From REEB481 sp044360435 (GTDB lineage Bacteria > Bacteroidota > Bacteroidia > NS11-12g > UBA955), in assembly GCA_044360435.1 (NCBI GenBank), contig JBIKKI010000073.1:1-10627 (forward strand): a stretch of DNA of 10,627 bases. Reading direction: 5' to 3'. The notes beneath the pieces were generated by a model, which made no database searches, had not been told where the DNA came from, and saw only the letters and a program-made list of their open reading frames with translations. Below are positions 1 through 7,030 of this stretch, piece by piece (positions within the stretch are counted from its first letter, which is position 1; the number at the start of each line of letters is the position of its first letter). The position numbers and the translations under genes were made by a program.

Positions 1-1
1 C

Positions 2-502
2 CTTGCCACCAAACAGGATTCGCTGGCGCCTCAAGGCAACGGATACCTCAACATGGCCGGAACAGTGAGTTGGGATTGGCTCACGGTTCTCCTCGACATC
101 CCGGCCACACCCTACGGAGGTTCGGTTCTTCCGCTAAACAGCAACCCCGATGCAGTATATTTCAATTGCCTTATTTACGGCGTTCCCAATACCAATCCAA
201 GCCTTGTGCTTTTTCAGTTCAAAGAAGACGATAACAAAGACGGGAATTTTAACCCCAATACTGAAGACCAATACGACTTGCAAGTGAACGTGAACTGGTC
301 CGGATGGAAGCTGGTGAGCGTGAAATACTCAGATATTGTTTCCCTGTCCAATGGACAACCAACAACACCAAAAGGAGACAGCAAACACAACCCTGATAAA
401 ATATCGGTTATTTCCATGCTGCATCTGGCAGACCCCAAAGGAGGATTCGCCAATACCAAAGTTGATTACCTCTGCTTCACTTCAACACCTCTGGAACCCT
501 GA
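2..502 (+). CDS. Secreted glycan-binding-like protein, C-terminal part (5' end outside window)
   Basis: The reading frame is open from the left edge, so the gene begins upstream; the first in-window ATG (53) is probably internal because the 17 codons before it continue without a break. The visible 166 residues are rich in aromatic and beta-strand patterns, such as the WDWLTVLLDIP stretch, an LFQFKEDDN segment, a GWKLVSVKYSDI segment, and an ending of the type VDYLCFTSTPLEP. Such endings are typical of jelly-roll, galactose-binding-like domains in which a last strand closes the sandwich. No catalytic motif is visible. Its stop codon overlaps the start of the next lipoprotein gene (TGATG), so the two are probably translationally coupled. 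By position it could be a surface glycan-binding protein of the SusE/F or SGBP kind (inference). Family assignment is uncertain because the N-terminus, where a lipobox, PKD or IPT domains would lie, is missing. Confidence 0.7.
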   Translation, partial: LATKQDSLAPQGNGYLNMAGTVSWDWLTVLLDIPATPYGGSVLPLNSNPDAVYFNCLIYGVPNTNPSLVLFQFKEDDNKDGNFNPNTEDQYDLQVNVNWSGWKLVSVKYSDIVSLSNGQPTTPKGDSKHNPDKISVISMLHLADPKGGFANTKVDYLCFTSTPLEP

Positions 503-1146
503 TGCACTTCAAAGCCGCCCTGTTTCTATTGCCGCTGCTTACGGCCTGTGCCGCAGGCAGGAATGGCTGGGTGCGCACGGAAGTTCGCAACCTTTACGAC
601 AGCATGCCGGCGGCAAATACCGCTTCCATCAATGGCTTCAGCGAACTTTCCATATTCTCTGATTACATGGACAACAGCGTATGGGTTTCCAAAGAGGCCA
701 CCTGTGTTCAGATGAAACAAGAATCAAAAACAACCTTCAGCGGCAAGGGAAGCCTGCACCTCACCTGGGATAAAATTTCCGGTGGCTGTAACTGGGTTGG
801 CCTGGGCTTCGGCTGGAACAGCTGGGCTCCCAAAGACATGAATGAAGTGGTGGACAGCGCTGCTATACAAATGCAGGTAAAATCGGTTAAAGGTTCGTTC
901 AGCAACCTTCCGGTGGCCTTCGGGCTGGAAGATTATGCCGGCGGTCAGGCATGGTATGGATTCAACCGTGGCCTGACCAACGGCACCTTTAACGACAGTA
1001 CCTGGACTGCCGTGACCATTCCCCTCAAGAACTTCCCCTTTGAGGCCAATGATGTTGACCTGGGCAAAGTGAAACAATTGATCATCCAGCTGGAAGGCGA
1101 TGGAGCTATTTATCTAGACAACATCCACATCATCCGATATCCATAA
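502..1146 (+). CDS. Lipoprotein with CBM-like (galactose-binding fold) domain
   Basis: This 214-residue protein starts at the ATG that overlaps the preceding stop by one base. It has a short hydrophobic signal ending in a lipobox, L-T-A-C, with the lipidated cysteine at residue 16. The rest resembles a single jelly-roll carbohydrate-binding domain. There is an aromatic cluster at 98-108 (W98, W105, W108), an LEDYAGGQAWYGF segment around 142-154, a WTAVTIPLKNF strand at 168-178, and a closing VKQLIIQLEGDGAIYLDNI stretch at 190-208. That ending is characteristic of CBM11-like and related galactose-binding-like domains. No catalytic acid pair is evident. It sits between another binding-like protein and the GH3 enzyme, so a role in holding glycan at the envelope is inferred. 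Residues after the cysteine (A-A-G-R-N) do not match the acidic lipoprotein export signals known from Bacteroidota, so periplasmic rather than surface location is possible. Confidence 0.75.
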   Translation: MHFKAALFLLPLLTACAAGRNGWVRTEVRNLYDSMPAANTASINGFSELSIFSDYMDNSVWVSKEATCVQMKQESKTTFSGKGSLHLTWDKISGGCNWVGLGFGWNSWAPKDMNEVVDSAAIQMQVKSVKGSFSNLPVAFGLEDYAGGQAWYGFNRGLTNGTFNDSTWTAVTIPLKNFPFEANDVDLGKVKQLIIQLEGDGAIYLDNIHIIRYP

Positions 1147-1147
1147 A

Positions 1148-3379
1148 ATGAGGTTCAGCACGCGTTTACTCAACTTGCTCTTGTTTTGCTTTGCTTCGGA
1201 AGCCCTGGCACAGCAAACACCACCCAATGTGGACATGCTGATTGCGCGCATGAGTCTGGAAGAGAAAATTGGGCAAATGACGCAGGTTGACCTCGGCGTG
1301 ATTGCGCGTGGCAGCATCTGCAATCTGGAACAGCCACAGGCACTGGACAGCCTGAAACTCGCAGAGGCCATCACCAAATACCATATCGGCTCCATCCTGA
1401 ATGTGGGTTGTGGCAGCGGCGCCATGAGTCTGGAGCGCTGGAGGAACATCCTCTCCCAAATCCATGCAGCCAACAAACGACTTTCAAGGCTGAATATCCC
1501 CATCATTTACGGGATTGACGCCATCCACGGTGCCAACTACACGCTTGGTTCCACCCTGTTCCCGCAACAAATCGGACTTGCAGCCACTTGGGATACCGCC
1601 TTGGTGCGACGCGTGTTTGCGGCATCGGCTTACGAAACAAGGGCCGGCGGTACACCTTGGAACTTTTCACCGGTTTTAGACGTAGCAAGGCAACCGTTGT
1701 GGTCGCGCTTCTTCGAAACCTTTGGCGCCGACGTGCTGCTGAGCAGCCGCATGGCAACGGCAGCGGTGCTGGGTCTCCAAGGCAACAATCCTGCGGCACC
1801 GCACAGCGTGGCAGCCTGCATGAAACACTTCCTGGGTTATGGATTTCCACTGAGCGGAAAAGACCGCACGCCGGCCTGGATTCCGGACCGCGAGCTGCGC
1901 GCCTGCTTCGCCCCGCCCTTCCAGGCTGCCATAAACCAAGGTGCCATGACGCTGATGGTCAACTCTGGTGCCATCAATGGAATTCCGGTACATGCCAACC
2001 CGGATATCCTTACCGGATTGCTGCGCAGGGAACTGGGATTTGAAGGCGTGGCCCTCAGCGACTGGGAAGACATCCACAAGCTGGTGCAGGTGCATCAGGT
2101 GGCCCCGAACCTGAAAGAAGCAGTGTACATGAGCATCAGCGCAGGTCTGGACATGAGCATGACGCCGAACGATTTTGCGTTCTGTACCTTGTTGGCTGAA
2201 CTGGTGCGCGAAGGCCGCATCTCGGAACAAAGAATCGACAGCTCGGTGCGGCGCATCCTTTTGCTGAAAACAAAATTGGGATTGTTTGAAACACCCATGT
2301 ACGGTGCAGAACACTATCCGGATTTCGCTTCTGCCCAATACAAACAGCTCAACTACGAAGCCGCAGCAGCATCGCTCACCCTGCTGAAAAACGAAGCTGC
2401 AGTGCTTCCGCTGAAACCCCAGGAACGCATATTCGTTTGCGGGCCGGCAGCCCATTCCATGCACCTGCTGAATGGCGCGTGGAGTCGTACCTGGCAGGGA
2501 ACTGATACCTCGTTTCGGCACCTGCCCGGGCAAACCATTGCGGCATGCCTCAACCAAATTCGGGGAACAAAGTTGGTTTCTGATGATTCCAAATGCACCG
2601 ACCTGAAACAGCTGTTGCGCATGGCCAAAGGATCGGACAAAATCGTGATATGCCTTGCAGAACAGCCGGGCACAGAAATCCCCGGAAATATCGACGACCT
2701 CAATCTTCCCAAACCACAACAGGAATTGGTACAGGCGCTGGCAACCTTGGGAAAACCCATCATTCTGGTTTGCTGCTTTGGAAGGCCACGCGTCATCCAC
2801 GAAGCTGTGGCTGCTTCTGATGCAGTACTGTACGCCTATTTACCCGGCGATGAAGGTGGCAGGGCCATTGCGGATGCGCTGTGCGGCAATTTCAATCCTT
2901 CCGGTCGTTTGCCATTCACGTATCCCAGAACCACCAACGAATTTGTGCACTACGACCATGCGGCTTCCGAAGAAATACATACCGACTTTTCCAATACAGC
3001 CTACCGACCAGAGTTCGACTTTGGCGCCGGACTTTCTTACACCCAGTTCAGATACGACACCATGTTCGTTTCCAGCACAAGCATAGGACTTCAGGATTCG
3101 GTGGTACTGAGGGTGCACGTAAGCAATACCGGCAGCCGCAGCGGTCAGGAAACAGTGCAGCTTTACTACCGCGATGAAGTTGCCTCCATCACCCCTGCCG
3201 TAAAGAAGTTAGTGGCCTTTCGCAAAATCCATCTGGAACCCGGAGGGCAGGGCACAGTTCAATTTGTGCTGCACGCCTCCGACTTTGCTTTTGTGGGAAA
3301 GAACCTCAAATACACCATAGAACCGGGCGTCATCACGCTGCAGGTGAACCGTTTACGCCAAAGCATCAACATCCGATAA
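1148..3379 (+). CDS. Glycoside hydrolase family 3 beta-glucosidase, periplasmic
   Basis: The 743-residue product is a complete GH3 enzyme that would remove terminal beta-linked glucose from oligosaccharides. A type I signal peptide ends at ALA (residues 19-21). The N-terminal barrel has MSLEEKIGQMTQ (35-46), the YGIDAIHG substrate loop with D124, and the KHF motif at 226-228. The nucleophile is D305 in VALSDWEDI. The second alpha/beta domain carries the AEQPGTE segment (504-510), where E510 (or E505) is the likely acid/base, as in barley ExoI-type enzymes. A fibronectin-III-like domain (about 650-735) closes the protein. This order is the standard GH3 three-domain plan. The start lies one base after the previous stop, and the stop is one base before the next gene. 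The neighbouring GH16 suggests it finishes laminarin or mixed-linkage beta-glucan degradation to glucose. Xylosidase or other activity cannot be excluded from sequence alone. Confidence 0.93.
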   Translation: MRFSTRLLNLLLFCFASEALAQQTPPNVDMLIARMSLEEKIGQMTQVDLGVIARGSICNLEQPQALDSLKLAEAITKYHIGSILNVGCGSGAMSLERWRNILSQIHAANKRLSRLNIPIIYGIDAIHGANYTLGSTLFPQQIGLAATWDTALVRRVFAASAYETRAGGTPWNFSPVLDVARQPLWSRFFETFGADVLLSSRMATAAVLGLQGNNPAAPHSVAACMKHFLGYGFPLSGKDRTPAWIPDRELRACFAPPFQAAINQGAMTLMVNSGAINGIPVHANPDILTGLLRRELGFEGVALSDWEDIHKLVQVHQVAPNLKEAVYMSISAGLDMSMTPNDFAFCTLLAELVREGRISEQRIDSSVRRILLLKTKLGLFETPMYGAEHYPDFASAQYKQLNYEAAAASLTLLKNEAAVLPLKPQERIFVCGPAAHSMHLLNGAWSRTWQGTDTSFRHLPGQTIAACLNQIRGTKLVSDDSKCTDLKQLLRMAKGSDKIVICLAEQPGTEIPGNIDDLNLPKPQQELVQALATLGKPIILVCCFGRPRVIHEAVAASDAVLYAYLPGDEGGRAIADALCGNFNPSGRLPFTYPRTTNEFVHYDHAASEEIHTDFSNTAYRPEFDFGAGLSYTQFRYDTMFVSSTSIGLQDSVVLRVHVSNTGSRSGQETVQLYYRDEVASITPAVKKLVAFRKIHLEPGGQGTVQFVLHASDFAFVGKNLKYTIEPGVITLQVNRLRQSINIR

Positions 3380-3380
3380 C

Positions 3381-4211
3381 ATGAAGATCAAACTCTTGAG
3401 CATCATCAGCCTGTGTTTCATCACTGCCTGCAAACAGTCGGACCCACCTCCGGTACCGGAGGTGATTGAAAAAGGCGACCTGTTTTTTTCAGGCTATTAC
3501 TGGAACATCAAGAACAGCCTGGGAAACAATGTTGGTCCGGGACCGAATAAGTTTTCAGGCTCTTCAGACAATATCTGGCTGGATAAAGACGGCATGCTGC
3601 ACCTGAAAATCACCAAGTACAACAACCTTTGGTACTGCAGCGAAGTGATTTCCGTGAAAGAATTCGGCTACGGAACCTATATTTTCACCACGGCCAGCGA
3701 CCTGACCACGTTCAGCGAAAAAACCGTACTGGGCTTATTTACCTGGAACAATCATTCGTTCCAAAGTCAGGCAAACAGTGAAGTTGACGTGGAGTTTGCC
3801 CGCTGGAACAACCTCAACGACAGCCAGTTGCTCACCTACAGTGTGCAGCCGGTGTGGTTTGACAATGCCGCACCGTATATCGAGCGCACCAACAGGCCCC
3901 GAATTCCGGTATCTGCGCTGAAAGGGCCATCCACGCATGTGTTCAAATGGACGGCTGACTCGATCCGCTGGGAATCGTACACGGGAGATCAATATCCGGG
4001 CGGCAAACTGCTGGCCTCCTGGTCTTACCACAAGAACAACATCAGCAGACGAAAACTGGAGGGCAGCGGACTATCAGATCCGATTGTAATCCCGGCTCCG
4101 GAAGACAGTACCAATGTGCGTTTCAACCTGTGGCTGCTCTTCGGACAGCCTCCGGCGAATGGCAAAGAACAAGAGGCGGTGATTAAGTCATTCCGCCATA
4201 TTCCACTTTAA
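3381..4211 (+). CDS. GH16-family lipoprotein, probable endo-beta-glucanase
   Basis: This 276-residue protein has a lipobox I-T-A-C with the lipidated cysteine at residue 17, followed by a short proline-rich linker. The body reads as a GH16 beta-jelly-roll: WLDKDGMLHLKI near 66-77, YGTYIFTT near 98-104, and the active-site strand SEVDVEF. In that strand E134, D136 and E138 give the E-x-D-x-E arrangement of nucleophile, helper aspartate and acid/base. A matching HVFKWTADSIRW strand follows at 186-197. All three catalytic residues are present, so it should be active. The single-residue spacing corresponds to the lichenase-type strand without the beta-bulge found in laminarinase-type E-x-D-x-x-E motifs. 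The rest of the sequence is divergent from well-known lichenases, so substrate is not certain. The start is one base after the GH3 stop. Its place in the operon suggests it cuts beta-glucan into oligosaccharides for GH3. Confidence 0.82.
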   Translation: MKIKLLSIISLCFITACKQSDPPPVPEVIEKGDLFFSGYYWNIKNSLGNNVGPGPNKFSGSSDNIWLDKDGMLHLKITKYNNLWYCSEVISVKEFGYGTYIFTTASDLTTFSEKTVLGLFTWNNHSFQSQANSEVDVEFARWNNLNDSQLLTYSVQPVWFDNAAPYIERTNRPRIPVSALKGPSTHVFKWTADSIRWESYTGDQYPGGKLLASWSYHKNNISRRKLEGSGLSDPIVIPAPEDSTNVRFNLWLLFGQPPANGKEQEAVIKSFRHIPL

Positions 4212-4242
4212 AAACACAAAAAAACAAACCAATTTCAATATC
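4212..4242 (+). promoter_or_regulatory. A-rich leader before the repeat-protein gene
   Basis: This is the only appreciable gap inside the glycan cluster: 31 bases, strongly A-rich with runs of A separated by C, ending just before the ATG at 4243. No Shine-Dalgarno sequence is present. In Bacteroidota an A-rich, unstructured upstream region is often associated with efficient translation initiation, so this may raise expression of the 902-residue protein relative to the coupled genes before it (inference). No separate promoter is evident in it. Confidence 0.35.
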
Positions 4243-6951
4243 ATGAAGAACATTACCTTACTCCTGTTGAGTGGCATTTCAGCGCTCACCGGCTTTAGCC
4301 AGGTGCCTGATTTGCCCATCAGCTTCGACAATTCCTCTATTACCTACACTTTGGTGGATTTTGGGGGAAATGCTAGTAAAGTTACCACCGACCCCGTATC
4401 GTCATCGAACAATGTGGCGGAAGTAACCAAAACAAACACCGCTCAAACCTGGGCTGGTACCACCATCGGACCGGCTACCGGTCTGGCGAACAAAATCCCG
4501 TTCAGCTCCGCCAACTACAAAATCACCATGAAGGTGTATTCCCCTGACAGCGGCATCGTAGTGCGTTTGAAGGCGGAAGACCCGAACGATGGAACAAAAA
4601 GCGTAGAAACCGATGCCAAAACCACGAAAAAGAATGCCTGGGAAACCCTGGAATTCGATTTCAGCAAACAGGCTACCGGCACAGCAGCCATCAACTACAG
4701 CTACACTTATCAGAAGCTTTCTGTATTCTTCAACTTCGGTGTGGATGGCCCAACCGCAGGAACCAAAGTGTATTACTGCGACGACATCCAGATGGCATCT
4801 GCTGTAAAAGCGCAGATTGACTTGCCCGTAAGCTTTGAAGGAAGCAGCGTAGACTATACCATGACCGATTTCGGCGGAAACGCCAGTTCTGTGGTTGTTG
4901 ATCCAACCCTGTCCACCAACAGCGTGGCCAAAGTGGAAAAAGGAAATACTGCAGAATTATGGGCCGGAACCACCATTGGAACCGCTGCTGGATTTGCCAA
5001 CAAAATTCCGTTCAGCGCCAATACACCTAAAATGACCGTGCGCGTTTGGTCGCCCGACAGTGGTATTGTGATTCGTTTGAAGGCAGAAAATGCTGGCAAT
5101 GGAAACATCAGCGTAGAAACAGATGCCCTAACCACACAAAAGAACACCTGGGAAACCCTCGAATTTGACTTCACCAAGCAGGTAGCCGGTACAGCCGCCA
5201 TCAACTTCAGCAACACCTACGACAAACTCTCCATCTTCTTCAACTTTGGTGTGACCGGAGCTACTGCCGGTGCGAAAACCTACTACTTCGACGACGTAAA
5301 AATGGCCGCTGCCATCAACGCGCAAATTGACCTGCCTGTAACTTTCGACGGAAGCAAAGTGGATTATACCATGATCGACTTTGGTGGAAACACCAGTGCG
5401 GTGGTTACAGATCCAACTGCTGCAGGAAACAAGGTTGCCGAAGTGTTCAAAAGCAATACCGCTGAATTGTGGGCCGGAACAACCATTGGCACCAATGCAG
5501 GTTTTGCGAAGAAAATCCCTTTCAGCGCCAATACCCCAAAGATGACCATGCGTGTTTGGTCGCCCGACAGCGGCATTGTGGTGCGTTTGAAGGCTGAAGA
5601 TCCTTCCAATCCAACCATCAGCGTGGAAACCGAAGCCATCACATTTAAGAAGAACGACTGGCAAACCCTGGAATTTGATTTCAGCAAGCAAGCCACAGGC
5701 ACAGCCGCCATCAACTACAGCAATACCTACCAGAAATTGTCGGTATTCTTCAACTTCGGCGTAACCGGTGCAACAGCAGGTGCGAAAACCTATTATTTCG
5801 ACGATGTGCAGATGGGCAGCCCGCTATTCAAGCAAATAGACATGCCGGTGACTTTTGATGCCAAAGATGTGGATTATACCATGATTGACTTTGGTGGAAA
5901 CATCAGCTCCATAGTGGCCGATCCGGTGAATGCTTCCAACAATGTAGGAAAAGCTGAAAAAACAGCTACCGCCGAACTTTGGGCCGGCACAACCTGTGGT
6001 ACTGTTGCTGGCTTTGCAAGCGCAATACCCTTCGACGCCACACACAACATCATCACGGTGAAGGTGTATTCACCCGATGCTGGCATTGTGGTGAAACTCA
6101 AGGCCGAAGACATCAATGATCCTTCTAAAAGTGTAGAAACCGATGTAACAACTACCCTTGCCAACAAATGGGAATTGCTGCGCTTCGACTTCAGCAAAAA
6201 CAGCAATGGAACTCCCGCCATCAATTACAACACCACCTACAAGAAGTTGTCTATTTTCTTCAACTTTGGCGTAACAGGCGCAACTGCCGGAGCCAAGACG
6301 TATTATTTCGACAGCGTGGCCATGGGTGGCAGCAGCACACCAAGCAAGGTAAATGTAACCTTCCAGGTGGACGCACGGAATGTAACACTCGGAACAGGCG
6401 AAGTGCTCACGCTGAATGGTTCCTTCAACGGCTGGTGCGGCGCCTGCGCCCCAATGACCAAAACAACCGGTTCTGACGTTTGGACGCTGACCATTCCTTT
6501 GGATACCGCCACCGAATACGAATACAAGTTTGTTGTAGGCAACTGGGTGAAAGACGAAAAACTGGCTGTTGGCCTTCCTTGCGTTAAAACCACAGGTCAG
6601 TTCACCAACAGGGTATTCCGCACCATTTACAGTTCAGACACGCTTCCAGTGGTTTGTTGGGAAAGCTGTCAGGCCTGCGGCGCATCCAATGTAACCGAAC
6701 AGATGAGCAGCGCCCTGCGCGTATTCCCAAATCCGGCGAACAGCCAGGTGATGGTTCAGTTGGATGCGGCAGCTGCCGAAGGCGCTAATATCAGTGTATG
6801 GAACAGCCTCGGACAGGAAGTATTGTTGGGCCGCTTTGCTGCGGGACAACGTGAAACCATGCTGGATATCAGCAGCCTGCGCAGTGGCATCTACCTGATT
6901 AAAATTCAAGGCAAGGGAACTTCCTGGAGCCAAAAAATCCAGGTTCAATAA
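4243..6951 (+). CDS. T9SS-secreted multidomain glycan-binding protein with four tandem repeats
   Basis: This 902-residue protein has a signal peptide ending near Q20. Four tandem domains of exactly 170 residues follow (start residues 23, 193, 363 and 533). Each opens with D-(L/M)-P-V/I-x-F and contains VDYTM-x-DFGGN, TAELWAGTT, SPDSGIVVRLKAE, WETLEFDF and FFNFGV, and ends with TYYFDDV-x-M. The fold is likely a jelly-roll binding module, with conserved tryptophans at 70/240/410/580 and 133/303/473/643. Residues about 702-798 form a CBM20/48-like domain (NGSFNGWCG, YEYKFVVGNW), followed by a cysteine-rich CWESCQACG piece. Residues 826-902 are a T9SS type A sorting domain (RVFPNPANSQV, SLRSGIYLIKI). 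No catalytic domain is recognisable, so it should bind polysaccharide outside the cell or on its surface rather than cut it. It is the last gene before a strong terminator. Similar repeats are known to me next to catalytic domains in Bacteroidota beta-glucanases; here they stand alone. Confidence 0.85.
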   Translation: MKNITLLLLSGISALTGFSQVPDLPISFDNSSITYTLVDFGGNASKVTTDPVSSSNNVAEVTKTNTAQTWAGTTIGPATGLANKIPFSSANYKITMKVYSPDSGIVVRLKAEDPNDGTKSVETDAKTTKKNAWETLEFDFSKQATGTAAINYSYTYQKLSVFFNFGVDGPTAGTKVYYCDDIQMASAVKAQIDLPVSFEGSSVDYTMTDFGGNASSVVVDPTLSTNSVAKVEKGNTAELWAGTTIGTAAGFANKIPFSANTPKMTVRVWSPDSGIVIRLKAENAGNGNISVETDALTTQKNTWETLEFDFTKQVAGTAAINFSNTYDKLSIFFNFGVTGATAGAKTYYFDDVKMAAAINAQIDLPVTFDGSKVDYTMIDFGGNTSAVVTDPTAAGNKVAEVFKSNTAELWAGTTIGTNAGFAKKIPFSANTPKMTMRVWSPDSGIVVRLKAEDPSNPTISVETEAITFKKNDWQTLEFDFSKQATGTAAINYSNTYQKLSVFFNFGVTGATAGAKTYYFDDVQMGSPLFKQIDMPVTFDAKDVDYTMIDFGGNISSIVADPVNASNNVGKAEKTATAELWAGTTCGTVAGFASAIPFDATHNIITVKVYSPDAGIVVKLKAEDINDPSKSVETDVTTTLANKWELLRFDFSKNSNGTPAINYNTTYKKLSIFFNFGVTGATAGAKTYYFDSVAMGGSSTPSKVNVTFQVDARNVTLGTGEVLTLNGSFNGWCGACAPMTKTTGSDVWTLTIPLDTATEYEYKFVVGNWVKDEKLAVGLPCVKTTGQFTNRVFRTIYSSDTLPVVCWESCQACGASNVTEQMSSALRVFPNPANSQVMVQLDAAAAEGANISVWNSLGQEVLLGRFAAGQRETMLDISSLRSGIYLIKIQGKGTSWSQKIQVQ
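4309..4818 (+). repeat. Coding repeat unit 1 of 4 (510 bp)
   Basis: This unit encodes residues 23-192 of the 902-residue protein. It is one of the two more divergent outer units. It has KVYSPDSG (Tyr99) where units 2 and 3 have VWSPDSG, and a cysteine at residue 179 (YYCDD) where the other units have phenylalanine. Confidence 0.9.
4819..5328 (+). repeat. Coding repeat unit 2 of 4 (510 bp)
   Basis: This unit encodes residues 193-362. By hand count about 128 of 170 residues match unit 3, the closest pair I examined. Both share SANTPKMT and VWSPDSG, and FGVTGATAGAKTYYFDDV near the end. Many synonymous differences in the DNA show the duplication is not recent. Confidence 0.9.
5329..5838 (+). repeat. 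Coding repeat unit 3 of 4 (510 bp)
   Basis: This unit encodes residues 363-532 and pairs most closely with unit 2. The length is again exactly 170 codons, so all conserved motifs keep the same register. Confidence 0.9.
5839..6348 (+). repeat. Coding repeat unit 4 of 4 (510 bp)
   Basis: This unit encodes residues 533-702; the recognisable repeat ends at about residue 695 (TYYFDSVAMG), followed by a short Ser/Thr/Pro linker into the CBM20/48-like domain. It is an outer, more divergent unit, with KVYSPDAG (Tyr609) and a cysteine at 585 (GTTCGT) absent from the other units. Confidence 0.88.
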
Positions 6952-6963
6952 ACTGCCATAACC

Positions 6964-7000
6964 AAACAAAAAATCCGGCTGCATGCCGGATTTTTTGTTT
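6964..7000 (+). terminator. Perfect 16-bp hairpin terminator closing the glycan operon
   Basis: The left arm AAACAAAAAATCCGGC (6964-6979) is perfectly complementary to the right arm GCCGGATTTTTTGTTT (6985-7000), with a 5-base loop TGCAT. The GC-rich core followed by a run of six T is the standard intrinsic terminator layout. The A-run on the left would also let it act on the opposite strand, although the flanking genes are co-directional. It starts 12 bases after the stop of the repeat protein and separates that operon from the permease gene. Confidence 0.92.
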
Positions 7001-7030
7001 GAAAGGCTTTATCATTGATTTATCAACGCC
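7001..7030 (+). promoter_or_regulatory. Probable promoter region of the permease gene
   Basis: The permease gene lies just after a strong terminator and so probably needs its own start signal. TATCATTG at 7010-7017 differs by one base from the Bacteroidota -7 consensus TAnnTTTG. No well-spaced -33 TTG element is visible upstream, because that region is occupied by the terminator hairpin. Start of transcription would fall only about 10 bases before the ATG. Read-through from the hairpin is the alternative. Confidence 0.25.

Noticed and set aside
336..662. Plus-strand 108-codon frame bridging the first two genes
   Set aside because: It is out of frame with both flanking genes, which have a coupled TGATG junction and sensible protein sequences.
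1148..1216. Lipobox in the GH3 signal peptide (cysteine at residue 14)
   Set aside because: The residues before it are L-L-F, which do not fit a lipobox, while a good type I site A-L-A follows at 19-21.
1676..2800. Long minus-strand open frame of 374 codons antisense to the GH3 gene
   Set aside because: The translation has no recognisable domain and lies wholly inside a clear GH3 coding region with all catalytic motifs; it is a by-product of that gene's codon use.
4854..6224. Three similar minus-strand open frames beginning at 4854, 5364 and 5874
   Set aside because: They are spaced exactly 510 bases apart and are the antisense image of the coding repeats, not separate genes.
4309..6348. 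Tandem repeats as a recent duplication, CRISPR array or assembly artefact
   Set aside because: Units are 510 bp, contiguous, in frame and differ by many synonymous and non-synonymous changes, so they are old protein domains.
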